Positions 34,350 through 43,153 of a DNA stretch of 64,000 nucleotides are shown piece by piece. The DNA is taken from assembly GCA_002345705.1 (NCBI GenBank), contig DDWO01000012.1, forward strand, positions 103,231 through 167,230, written 5' to 3'. The position numbers and the translations under genes are program-made. Below the pieces are notes generated by a model that ran no database searches, was not told the origin of the DNA, and was given only the letters and a program-made list of their open reading frames with translations. This stretch comes from Acholeplasmataceae bacterium UBA2284 (lineage in GTDB: Bacteria; Bacillota_I; Bacilli_A; Acholeplasmatales; Acholeplasmataceae). Position 1 is the stretch's first letter; each line of letters opens with the position of its first letter.

Positions 34350-34931
34350 ATGCCATTCAAAGGAACAGATAAAAAAGCATATACTCGAGCAGGTAAATTC
34401 CCGAAACCTATTCGTTCTCTATTATACAGAACGTTTAAAATTAGAAACGACATGAATAGGAAAAATAAGATATCATAGTCGAAGATTAAAAGTAAGCAGA
34501 AAATAATCAACATTAACAAGTACAAGAAAAATACTCCATCTTTAGTTATTGAAAATCGCAAAGTTATCAAAAACAGAAAGTATGGCAGCAGAATTGAATT
34601 GGTTTATAATGCTAAATTGCGTCATGTTGATAGAAGAAAAATAAATCATTTATCAAAGGTCTTATTGCGAAAATTATCTAAGTATACATTTGATAAAGCT
34701 ATCGATTTATCTAGTAGATCATTTCAGATTACTATAGGGGTTGTAAAAATAATCATTAGTATATGTGATATATATATGGATAGAGAAAAATATAACTTGA
34801 TTGCAGAAGTCATTGTTAGTGAAGCAACAGTATTTGAAAACTATGAAACTCTTGAACCGTTTTTCAAAATGCACATCGATTTGTTCAATCAAATGCAATC
34901 TTTACTGAAAAAAGCTGTAATTCCTTTGTGA
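34350..34931 (+). pseudogene. Unrecognised basic protein, interrupted by TAG
   Basis: The ATG at 34350 follows GGGGAGG and reads 42 residues (FKGTDKKAYTRAGKFPKPIR and on) to a TAG at 34476-34478; the same frame then stays open to 34931 (KIININ, KVIKNRKYGSRIELVY, LSKYTFDKAIDLSSRSF, a hydrophobic IGVVKIIISICDIYM helix). One nonsense change would explain this. It would be a Lys/Arg-rich protein of 193 residues. No family known. It is the last gene-like element of the island. Confidence 0.45.
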
Positions 34932-35404
34932 CATAAACTTCTCTTATAATAGCGTTTAAGTAGAAGAATATTTTACTTCGGTATATACAAGGTTGATTAA
35001 TCGACCAATCCGCTCGTTTCAACGCAACATTTTTGTGAGATTATACTTATTCAAAAGTGAAGAGAAATGGACAGTACTTATTGGACAATATTTATTGATT
35101 TAAAAAAAATACTTAGTTAAGACACAATTTGGGAATACATGAAAATGGATTGTATAAAGTATTTCTAACAGTCGTTTTCGATAGCTGTGTAGTCAGTAAC
35201 ATAGAAATCACATAACTTAAAACAACCATTAAATACCTTCAACAAGTATCCTGTGGTTGTTTTTTTAATGTAGATACACACTTTCTAAAAAAACTTTCAA
35301 ACTATATATTTTCATGTTCAAAGTATATCTGTTTTCGTGTATAATAAAAAATAGGAATACAAAATAAAAACTAAATCATTATGACAAAGAAAAACGAGGT
35401 TTAT
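34932..35404. other. Gene-free interval at the right edge of the island
   Basis: No convincing ORF or RNA gene is seen. Small structures are a 16-bp palindrome (GGTTGATTAATCGACC at 34991-35006), a tandem imperfect 14-bp repeat (GGACAGTACTTATT then GGACAATATTTATT at 35069-35096), a terminator at 35219, and a TATAAT near 35339 that probably drives the carbohydrate locus. Confidence 0.6.
35219..35267 (+). terminator. Terminator in the island/carbohydrate-locus interval
   Basis: AAAACAACCA pairs with TGGTTGTTTT around a loop that holds a second short stem (ATAC/GTAT), with a following T run. Confidence 0.7.
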
Positions 35405-37576
35405 ATGAAAAAAATCGTTATAGGATTCTTATTGTTTCTAGTGCTTTTTTTAGCTAGTGTTGGTATACAGTTTGCGATCAATATGGGAATTGATCCGCTA
35501 CCAAGTAGACCAACAGAATCAATCAACTCAGGCGGTGGAGATCGCCTTCTTTACTATTATTATCTAGAAGATAAAGGAGAAGCGCTTCCTGAAGGAATAA
35601 TTTTAACCGATGAGTTCGTCAATAATGAACTCAAGGGAACATTTGATTATATCAATGGACGTTATGATGTTGCTGATTTTAGAGTCAATGCACTTATTCG
35701 TCTATATCTAAGCTATGGAGATATGATGCATCCAGATACCAAGGATGATATTAAAGAAGTGCTCCTGAACTTCAAATATTGGATGGACCAAGGTGGAGAG
35801 GATTCCATGTGTTTTTGGTCAGAAAATCACCAAATCCTATTTGCTGTAGAAGAATACCTAGTTGGCCAAGAATTTCCTGATGAGATATTTACAGTTGATG
35901 GAAAAACCGGAGCTAAACATATGGAAATGGCTGCAGGCCGTATTGAAGCGTGGATGTCTCAACGCTTCACCTATGGTTTTACAGAATGGTATTCCAACAA
36001 CTATTATCCAGAAGATATATCACCAATGGCAAACTTTATCCAATTCTCAAATGACCCAGAAATGGTCAATCGAATGAAAATGATTATGGATCTCTTATGG
36101 TTTGATATGGCATCCCAAAGCTTTAAATATGAAGGATTAGATAGCAGTGGAGCACCAAGAACCTATTATATTTTTAATTCAAGTAGTGGTAGAGCTTACT
36201 CTGATAATAGAATGAGTGATGACACTGGAAACCGTATGAGAAACTTTATCGACTTTGTTATGCAGCCAGAAGAAACGAAAGATTTTGAAAACAGTTGGTC
36301 AACATCATCAAACGGCTTCTTTAACTGCTTTAGACAAATGATGGAAGCATTAAACCAAAGTAATGAACCATATTATGAAATACCCCAAGTCATTAAAGAA
36401 ATATTTAATGATAATTCAGAAGAAAAGATTATTAAGTCTAGTCAATCCTTAAATGTTGAAGAGCTTAAAGGAGAAGGATTACTCGGGCTTGAAGATCACC
36501 AAATCATGATGCAATGGAATATGGAAGCCTTCAGTAATCCAGAGGTTGTTAACAATACAATCAAATATATGGCAAAAAACAACATGTTCAAAAACGAATT
36601 CTTAAATGATTTCAAGCTAGTCAATTTATGGCCACTTAGAGCATTTAATTTACTTGGTATGGTTTCATCTACTCTAAAACCTTCAACCAATGGTGTTGCA
36701 ATTGAAAGAGCAAATGTTTATACCTATAAAACAAATGATTATTCCATGCATACCGCTCAAGCCTACCAACCAGGAGAATATGCAGATCAACATGCAGTGA
36801 CCTCCATAAATTTAAGTAATTTAGTTTCTGTCTTTTCAACACAACCAGCTAAAATACCTAGAAGAAGTGGAACACCAACCTATTGGACTGGAAATGGTAG
36901 ACAGCCCTATAGTGTTCAAGAAAAGAATGTGAATATCACTATCTATCAACCACCTACTAAAGTAGGTTTTATGGAACCAATGATTGTTAAGGAAAAAACA
37001 CACATCTTTTTCCCTTATGAGCTATTTGATGAAGTGAATGAATCCTTCATCAGTCAAGGCTATATATTTGGAAGAGTTGGAAACGCAATGATTGCTATTC
37101 GATCTAGACATGCACTAGAATGGGTACCCTTTGATATCAGTAATCAAGAAGGAAATCGTGATGATATGCTTGTTAGAGGTAGTGTTAAGGATCTTTTAAC
37201 AGAAAAATATGATCTTGTTCAAACCGGATCTGGAGATCATTACTTTGTTACTGAGTTATCATCTCAAACAAATGAAACATTTAGTGCATTTATATCTAGA
37301 TTTATGGCAAATGATATAAGCTATGACACAGCTAAACACCAACTAACCTATCAAACACGTTTAAACGGCGAAACGACTTTAAAGACTATGGTAGCAACCT
37401 TTGATCATAGCTTTACAATAGGTGGAGTGACTCAAAACCTAGAATACCAACGCTATGAAAATCAATATGTAGCTACTAACTCCATCCAAAGAAAGCCAAA
37501 GGAAATTATCTATAGCTTCAATGGACACTCTTTAACCCTTCATTATGAAAACAATATAAGAACCATCGGTAACTAA
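35405..37576 (+). CDS. Membrane-anchored putative polysaccharide-degrading enzyme (unnamed family, paralogue A)
   Basis: 723 residues from the ATG at 35405, which has a GAGG site; an in-frame ATG at 35381 lacks one. The N-terminal helix (VIGFLLFLVLFLASVGIQF) is a signal anchor. It shares blocks with the protein at 39789: CFWSENHQILFA, YGFTEWYSNNYYPEDISPM, SSSGRAY, then VAIERANVYTYKTNDYSM and PTYWTGNGRQP. An alpha-helical toroid followed by a beta-sandwich is likely, as in polysaccharide lyases and related hydrolases. The His, Asn, Glu and Tyr in the shared blocks are catalytic candidates. The exact family is unknown to me; the role is inferred from the GH105 neighbour. Confidence 0.6.
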   Translation: MKKIVIGFLLFLVLFLASVGIQFAINMGIDPLPSRPTESINSGGGDRLLYYYYLEDKGEALPEGIILTDEFVNNELKGTFDYINGRYDVADFRVNALIRLYLSYGDMMHPDTKDDIKEVLLNFKYWMDQGGEDSMCFWSENHQILFAVEEYLVGQEFPDEIFTVDGKTGAKHMEMAAGRIEAWMSQRFTYGFTEWYSNNYYPEDISPMANFIQFSNDPEMVNRMKMIMDLLWFDMASQSFKYEGLDSSGAPRTYYIFNSSSGRAYSDNRMSDDTGNRMRNFIDFVMQPEETKDFENSWSTSSNGFFNCFRQMMEALNQSNEPYYEIPQVIKEIFNDNSEEKIIKSSQSLNVEELKGEGLLGLEDHQIMMQWNMEAFSNPEVVNNTIKYMAKNNMFKNEFLNDFKLVNLWPLRAFNLLGMVSSTLKPSTNGVAIERANVYTYKTNDYSMHTAQAYQPGEYADQHAVTSINLSNLVSVFSTQPAKIPRRSGTPTYWTGNGRQPYSVQEKNVNITIYQPPTKVGFMEPMIVKEKTHIFFPYELFDEVNESFISQGYIFGRVGNAMIAIRSRHALEWVPFDISNQEGNRDDMLVRGSVKDLLTEKYDLVQTGSGDHYFVTELSSQTNETFSAFISRFMANDISYDTAKHQLTYQTRLNGETTLKTMVATFDHSFTIGGVTQNLEYQRYENQYVATNSIQRKPKEIIYSFNGHSLTLHYENNIRTIGN

Positions 37577-37577
37577 T

Positions 37578-38321
37578 ATGAAACTAGGTGTTCAAACATA
37601 TACAATTAGAAAAACTGCTCAAAAGAATTTATCTCATGCATTCGATGAGTTATTAAGAATTGGAATTCATAGAGTTGAGCTTGCAAGACTAGATTTAAAT
37701 GATGAGCTAACACTCACTTTATCTAAAAAGAAAATTGAAGTCCTATCCATCCAAATGAAGATGAATAAGTTATTTAGGGATATCGATCATATTTCAGCAT
37801 TCGCTAAAAAGGTAGGATGCAAGTTAGTTATTGTTTCAGTTTTATCCATACCAGCAATTTTCTTTGGCAAAAGAAGTCTCCAAAGGTTTACAAAAAAATT
37901 AAATCTACTTGTTGAACTCTATAAACAAAAGGGGATTCGAGTTGCCTTCCATCACCATCATTTCGAGTTCAAAAAAATAGGTAATGAAACCAAACTGAAT
38001 TACATATTAAATCACACAGTAAATAATTTATACATCGTCTCTGACACCTACTGGTCCAAAAAATCAGGTTATGAACCTCATGAGGTAATTGAACAGATTG
38101 GAGATAGATTAATAGGAGTTCACTTAAGAGATTATTTGATTCAAGAAAATGGAGTACCAAAAGACTGTGAGGTTGGATCAGGTTTAATTGATTTTGACCA
38201 GGTCATGCTAGCATCAAAAAATGCTATCTATCTAGCTATTGAACAAAATACAAAAACTGAAATGGAAAGCATTGAAAAAAGTGTAGATTATTTAAAAACA
38301 CAATATAAGGAGCTATTTTAA
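37578..38321 (+). CDS. Sugar-phosphate isomerase/epimerase-like TIM barrel
   Basis: A 247-residue protein of the xylose-isomerase-like (AP endonuclease 2) superfamily: MKLGVQTYTIRK, VAFHHHHFEFKK, YIVSDTYWSKKSGYEP, LIGVHLRDY and YLAIEQNT supply the usual metal ligands (His, Asp, His, Glu) at strand ends. Such enzymes isomerise or epimerise sugars and inositols. It starts two bases after the upstream stop and its own stop joins the transporter gene, so it is in the operon. The substrate is probably a product of the local glycan breakdown. Confidence 0.8.
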   Translation: MKLGVQTYTIRKTAQKNLSHAFDELLRIGIHRVELARLDLNDELTLTLSKKKIEVLSIQMKMNKLFRDIDHISAFAKKVGCKLVIVSVLSIPAIFFGKRSLQRFTKKLNLLVELYKQKGIRVAFHHHHFEFKKIGNETKLNYILNHTVNNLYIVSDTYWSKKSGYEPHEVIEQIGDRLIGVHLRDYLIQENGVPKDCEVGSGLIDFDQVMLASKNAIYLAIEQNTKTEMESIEKSVDYLKTQYKELF

Positions 38322-39776
38322 ATGAACGCGAAAAAGTATGATGTCGATTTAGCCCAAATGAAGGGTAAAGAAAAGTTAATATTTGCCTGGGGAGATGTTT
38401 TTGGTGGTGGAGCACAAGCAATGATTGGTGTGCTATATTTAATCTTCTTAACAGATGTCATCGGACTCAATCCAGCGATTGCAGCAACTGCAATCCTAAT
38501 CTCAAAGATTTGGGATGCAGTGAGTGATCCAATCATGGGTGTTATTAGCGATAACACAAGAACTAAGATTGGTAGAAGAAGACCATTTATTATGGCCGGT
38601 GGCTTTTTAGTTTTAATCGCGTTTGCATTAATGTGGCTTCCAATAGGTGGATGGGAATCAGATGCCGCAAAGGTAGTCTTTGCGATATCAACATTTTTAT
38701 TCTATAGCACCATCTCAACCATTATTGCTGTACCCTATAGCTCACTATCTGCTGAAATAACCACCAATGTCAAGGAACGTAATCAAGTCAATGTGATTAG
38801 GTTAGTTGTTTCTACATTAGCCTCTGCAGTATGTACACTAGTTCCAGCAATGATTCTAGAAGTATTTAAAGCAGGAACAATCGGAATTAATACATTCTAT
38901 TTAGTTACAGGTATTGGCTTTGGGCTATTCTTCGCGCTACCTTTAATTCTAATCGGATTTTTTACAAAAGAACGTGTTGAGCTACCTAAAGAAAAAACAG
39001 TATTCGAAGTGAATTCATTTGTTAAACCACTAAAGGTTAAGGCATTTAGAGGTTTAGTTTATATGTATTTATGTCAAAGTATTTCAATGGATATTTTATC
39101 CGCTGGTATTATTTATTATTCACTTTATGTCGTTAGAGGAAGTGCTACTGTATTTTTAGGAACCTTTATTGGAGTTCAGCTTTTAATGTTTCCAATCATT
39201 AGTAAGCTAGTCAATACTGTGGACAAAAAGAAGATCTATTACTTTGGACTACCTATTGCTATTCTAGGCTTTATAGGTGTAGGGCTTTACCCTTCTGATT
39301 GGTCAGTGATTGGTGCTTATGCATTAACTGCTGTAACAGCATTTGGATTTGCTGGTGCACAGCTCATGAGTTGGATTATATTCCCTGATGCGGTTGATGC
39401 TGGTGAATTAAAGCTCAAAGAAAGACCTACTGGAAGCTTCTCTGGTATTATGACATTCATCAGAAAGACAAGCTCTGCGATAGCAATTCAAATATTTGGG
39501 ATTATGCTTTATATCTCAGGATATGTTAAACCCACAACAACAAATCAACAACCAGTTCAACCTGATAATGCATTATTAGGTATTCGTATCGCGATGTCAT
39601 TATCCTTTGTTATTCTAATGACTATTGGTTATTTCGCAGCAAGAAAATTTGTATTAACCAATGAAAGAAGTCTTAAGGTTAGAAAGTTCTTAAAGATTAG
39701 AGAAGAAACAGGATTAGAAAATTTAAGTGTAGATGATCAAATGGAATTAATGAAGCTTGAATCAGAAATCTTTTAA
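38322..39776 (+). CDS. GPH-family (MelB-like) sugar:cation symporter
   Basis: A 484-residue protein with about twelve membrane helices. The start region (KEKLIFAWGDVFGGGAQAMI), KIWDAVSDPIMGVISDNTRT followed by KIGRRRPFIM, and YSSLSAEITTNVKERNQV are GPH (glycoside-pentoside-hexuronide) family signatures. Relatives import melibiose, xylosides or glucuronides with H+ or Na+. Its place between the two putative lyases and beside GH105 suggests uptake of small acidic oligosaccharides. The next gene follows 12 bases later. Confidence 0.9.
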   Translation: MNAKKYDVDLAQMKGKEKLIFAWGDVFGGGAQAMIGVLYLIFLTDVIGLNPAIAATAILISKIWDAVSDPIMGVISDNTRTKIGRRRPFIMAGGFLVLIAFALMWLPIGGWESDAAKVVFAISTFLFYSTISTIIAVPYSSLSAEITTNVKERNQVNVIRLVVSTLASAVCTLVPAMILEVFKAGTIGINTFYLVTGIGFGLFFALPLILIGFFTKERVELPKEKTVFEVNSFVKPLKVKAFRGLVYMYLCQSISMDILSAGIIYYSLYVVRGSATVFLGTFIGVQLLMFPIISKLVNTVDKKKIYYFGLPIAILGFIGVGLYPSDWSVIGAYALTAVTAFGFAGAQLMSWIIFPDAVDAGELKLKERPTGSFSGIMTFIRKTSSAIAIQIFGIMLYISGYVKPTTTNQQPVQPDNALLGIRIAMSLSFVILMTIGYFAARKFVLTNERSLKVRKFLKIREETGLENLSVDDQMELMKLESEIF

Positions 39777-39788
39777 GTAGGAGGTCAT

Positions 39789-41630
39789 ATGGCTGTTAAA
39801 GAAGATGTTGGAATGCTTATTAAAATGAATGTCAAATGCTTTAAGGATATTAAGAAATTAGATGAAGGCTTATCGATTGATGAGACACAAATACTGGAGT
39901 TAGTCGAGTTTGTGAATAACAGATATGATTGTGCAGATTTTAGATTAATCTCCTTAATCAAAACCTATTTATCCTATAAAGATCTTTTATCTACCGATAC
40001 TGTAAAAGCTATTGAAGATGCTATGCTTCATTTTAAGTATTGGATGGATGAGCCTGGTAGTGATGGGATGTGTTATTGGTCTGAAAACCATCAGTTACTC
40101 TTTCATACCTGCGAGTATTTTGCTGGGGACTTATTTCCTGACCATTCATTTTCAAATGATGGACATATTGGTTTATATCATAAAGAGAAGGCAAAGCCTA
40201 AGATATTAGACTGGCTTGAAAATAGGTTTAAATATGGATTTACTGAATGGCATTCAAATACCTATTATGAAGAGGATATCGCTCCACTTTGCGTTTTGGT
40301 AGATCATGCAAAGGATATGGAGATTGTAAGTAAAGCAAAAATCATTTTAGATATTATATTCCTAGATTTCGCTATGCATAGCTTCAATGGTTATTTTGTA
40401 GCGAGTAGCGGAAGATGCTACGAGGAACAAAAAAAGGATAGAGAAAAAGCGGATGTCAATGATATACTCGCTCATGCATTTCAAATTCAAAAAAGAGATT
40501 ATGATTATGAAAGAATCTCTGCATTATTTATCCTATGCAAGAATTATAAGGTTCCAGAAATAATTATTGATATCGCAAAGAATAAGGATAAACAAGTCAT
40601 CAAGGATTCAATGGGCTTGAATTTATCTGAAATCAAGCATGAATTCAAGGATAATGATATCAATAGAAAAGGAATGTTTCTTTGGTCCATGGAGGCATTT
40701 ACCAATAAAGAGTCCATCAATATGACAATGAAAATATTTAATGCATGGAACCTAAAAGAAAACAATTTCTTAAAGGATTTAGAATCTGTCAATATTCCTA
40801 TCATTAGAAAGCTTGGATTGTTACCTTTGGTTGTAAAAATACTCAATCCAGCAACACAAGGGGTAGCAATCGAAAGAGCGAATACCTATACCTATAAAAC
40901 AGATAGCTATATGCTTTCCACAGCTCAAAAATATCACCCTAAAAAGTTTGGTGATCAACAGCATATTTGGCAAGCAACAATGAATGATAAAATATCAGTT
41001 TTTTCAACCCATCCAGGGTCACCTATGTTTGATGATGCAGCAAGAAACTTCTCTCCATCGTTTTGGGTTGGAAATGGTATCAATCCTCATGCCATTCAGC
41101 ATGAGAATAAACTCTTTTTAATCTATGATTTATCGCCAAGAAAAGGCTATTTGGAGCGAAATAGACAAGAGTATGTTCACTTCTATTTCCCAAAGGATGA
41201 ATTTGATGAGATTATCGATAAGGGCTCGATTATCCTAGCTAAAAAGAAACAAAATTACATTGGAATTATCGCATCAAAAAATCCTAAAAAAATTGAAAAC
41301 TCTGAAATTATTTATGAAGGAAAATATAGTCAATTTATAGTCATTTTAGGTGATGAAAAAACAGATATTTCATTTGACCATTTTGTCAAACGAATTGAAT
41401 CTAGTCAAGTTATCTTTACGAAGAAAAAAATCGTGATGAAAAATGATCATTTATATGAGCTAAAGATGCTTAAGGATTTTAAGATTGATGGTAAGGTTAT
41501 AGATACTGAGTATTCAAGATATGAAACACCTTATGTTCATGCAAAAAGAAAGCCAGAAGAACTCACAATAGCGTATATGAACAAGAGATTGTATTTGAAT
41601 TTCAATCAAATGATCAGGGAGGAAAAGTAA
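39789..41630 (+). CDS. Cytosolic putative polysaccharide-degrading enzyme (unnamed family, paralogue B)
   Basis: A 613-residue protein without signal peptide. It is collinear with the protein at 35405: FRLISLIKTYLSYKDLL, CYWSENHQLLFHTCEYFAGD, YGFTEWHSNTYYEEDIAPL, ASSGRCYEE, VAIERANTYTYKTDSYML and PSFWVGNGINP all match. The pair thus forms one family with an outside (anchored) and inside version. It precedes GH105 with a one-base overlap (TAATG). Lyase or hydrolase activity on an acidic glycan is inferred from context, not shown by any motif I can name. Confidence 0.6.
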   Translation: MAVKEDVGMLIKMNVKCFKDIKKLDEGLSIDETQILELVEFVNNRYDCADFRLISLIKTYLSYKDLLSTDTVKAIEDAMLHFKYWMDEPGSDGMCYWSENHQLLFHTCEYFAGDLFPDHSFSNDGHIGLYHKEKAKPKILDWLENRFKYGFTEWHSNTYYEEDIAPLCVLVDHAKDMEIVSKAKIILDIIFLDFAMHSFNGYFVASSGRCYEEQKKDREKADVNDILAHAFQIQKRDYDYERISALFILCKNYKVPEIIIDIAKNKDKQVIKDSMGLNLSEIKHEFKDNDINRKGMFLWSMEAFTNKESINMTMKIFNAWNLKENNFLKDLESVNIPIIRKLGLLPLVVKILNPATQGVAIERANTYTYKTDSYMLSTAQKYHPKKFGDQQHIWQATMNDKISVFSTHPGSPMFDDAARNFSPSFWVGNGINPHAIQHENKLFLIYDLSPRKGYLERNRQEYVHFYFPKDEFDEIIDKGSIILAKKKQNYIGIIASKNPKKIENSEIIYEGKYSQFIVILGDEKTDISFDHFVKRIESSQVIFTKKKIVMKNDHLYELKMLKDFKIDGKVIDTEYSRYETPYVHAKRKPEELTIAYMNKRLYLNFNQMIREEK

Positions 41631-42700
41631 TGCTAGATCAAAGCTATTTCACAAAGGTCGTTGACCTTGCAGATTATATAACTAAAACATGGGATCCTAA
41701 GATGAAATGGATGTGGGGAGAAGCTCTTTTTGGATACTCTTTATCTCTTTTAGATGAACATTTAACAAGTGATAGATATACCAAATTTTTAACGGATTAT
41801 TGTGACTACTATGTCAAAAATCCTCCAAGGGTTGACCAAAGTGATACTTCAGCTCCTGCATTAATTACCTATCAAATGTATAAGAAAACTGGAAATGAAG
41901 ATTATAAAAAGCTAACAGATCGTGTCCTATATTATATAAAGAATGAACCAAGATTGATTGAAGATTCCGTTAATCATTTAGGAAACAGCTTGGAGGGAAA
42001 GTTTTATCCCAAGTCAATTTGGGTAGATAGCTTAATGATGTTTTCTGTCTTTCCATCTCATTATGCAAAGGACAACCAAGACAGTGAAATGATGGATATT
42101 GCAAGTCGTCAGCCTAGAGTTATGTCTAAATATATGCAAGATCCAAATAACAAATTATGGTATCACTGCTATTGGACAAAACAAAAAACGCATTATCCAA
42201 GAAGAAAGATATTTTGGGGTAGAGGTAATGGCTGGGTTGTTGCATCCCTACCTATGATTTTAGAAAATATTGGTGATCATCAAGAAAAGGATAACATCAT
42301 CAAAATCTTTAAGGAAACTGCAGAAGCGTTACTTCCGTATCAAAGAAGTGATGGAGCATTTGAAACAGTATTCAATAAAGTTGGAAGGACTTATCGTGAA
42401 TTATCCTTTACAGCTTTAGTTGCTAGAGGGTTTCTTCAAGGACATCGTATGGGGCTACTTGACGATCAATATTTAGAATCAGGCTTAAAGGCATACAAGG
42501 CAGTAGTCGATGCATTAATCTACGAAAATGATGGTATCTTTATGCCAGAGATCAGTGGACCAACCATCCCACTTCCACTATTTCCATACCTAGGATATAA
42601 ATTTATCCCAAGAGCTAAAAACTGGTCCTTTGGACTTGCTGCATTGATATTTGCAGCAATCGAATTTGATAAGATAAAAAATAAAGAAGCGAAACTCTAA
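41630..42700 (+). CDS. GH88/GH105 unsaturated uronyl hydrolase
   Basis: A 356-residue alpha/alpha barrel. IWVDSLMMFSVFPSHYAK supplies the catalytic Asp region, FWGRGNGWVVASLPMIL is the GH105 signature, and YQRSDGAFETVF and RELSFTALVARGF follow. These enzymes remove the 4,5-unsaturated uronic acid left by polysaccharide lyases, by a hydration mechanism. Its presence is the best evidence that the neighbouring large proteins are lyases. No signal peptide, so it acts in the cytoplasm. It ends the operon. Confidence 0.88.
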   Translation: MLDQSYFTKVVDLADYITKTWDPKMKWMWGEALFGYSLSLLDEHLTSDRYTKFLTDYCDYYVKNPPRVDQSDTSAPALITYQMYKKTGNEDYKKLTDRVLYYIKNEPRLIEDSVNHLGNSLEGKFYPKSIWVDSLMMFSVFPSHYAKDNQDSEMMDIASRQPRVMSKYMQDPNNKLWYHCYWTKQKTHYPRRKIFWGRGNGWVVASLPMILENIGDHQEKDNIIKIFKETAEALLPYQRSDGAFETVFNKVGRTYRELSFTALVARGFLQGHRMGLLDDQYLESGLKAYKAVVDALIYENDGIFMPEISGPTIPLPLFPYLGYKFIPRAKNWSFGLAALIFAAIEFDKIKNKEAKL

Positions 42701-42718
42701 AATGAGTCTCGCTTTTCT
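42688..42718. terminator. Terminator between the carbohydrate operon and the TerY-type operon
   Basis: AGCGAAACT and AGTCTCGCT pair with one mismatch around an 8-base loop, followed by TTTTCTTCT. It overlaps the GH105 stop and can serve both converging operons. Confidence 0.65.
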
Positions 42719-42719
42719 T

Positions 42720-42959
42720 CTATAATCTCTTCAATTTAAAAATCTTCCTCTTCAATCTCTTGATCTGTAATCCAAACTTTTCTCCTAATTTCTTCTTTAA
42801 GCTTCTAAAAAAATCAAAGAGCATAATCCATACTACATAAAAGATTAATAAGAAATGAATGATACGAACTGTCATAGAAACAATATTATCAAAGACAGGA
42901 CTTCTAAGAAAATAGAGCGCAACCATTCCAAGGATTGCTATAGTTCCGATATTTTTCAT
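42720..42959 (-). CDS. Small membrane protein, 79 residues
   Basis: Two hydrophobic segments (TIAILGMVALYFLRS, and IIHFLLIFYVVWIMLFDFF) are followed by a very basic C-terminus (KRLKRKIFKLKRL). It overlaps the next upstream gene by four bases, so it belongs to the kinase operon. No family recognised. A role with the kinase at the membrane is possible. Confidence 0.6.
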   Translation of the reverse strand: MKNIGTIAILGMVALYFLRSPVFDNIVSMTVRIIHFLLIFYVVWIMLFDFFRSLKKKLGEKFGLQIKRLKRKIFKLKRL

Positions 42960-43153
42960 AGGAATAGAAACCCCAGGATTCCAAAGATAATGAGATAATA
43001 TAAATTAAGCTTCATTGTCTTTTTAATTGTGAATATAACCTCTTTAGGTATTTTAATCTTTGTGTATTTCTTAACAATCAATAATACAAACCATAAAATA
43101 TTTAATAGTGCCCAGAATACAGATAGCCCAATGCAAATATATGCGATAATCAT
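42956..43153 (-). CDS. Small membrane protein, 65 residues
   Basis: Two membrane helices (ICIGLSVFWALLNILWFVLL and LYYLIIFGILGFLFL) around a Lys-rich loop. It overlaps the kinase gene by four bases and the 79-residue protein by four bases. Unknown function; tight coupling points to a joint complex with the kinase. Confidence 0.6.
   Translation of the reverse strand: MIIAYICIGLSVFWALLNILWFVLLIVKKYTKIKIPKEVIFTIKKTMKLNLYYLIIFGILGFLFL

Noticed and set aside
34280..34570. Hydrophobic ORF on the minus strand
   Set aside because: It overlaps the plus-strand ORFs at 33701 and 34350, is antisense to Lys/Asn-rich coding sequence, and lacks a start signal.
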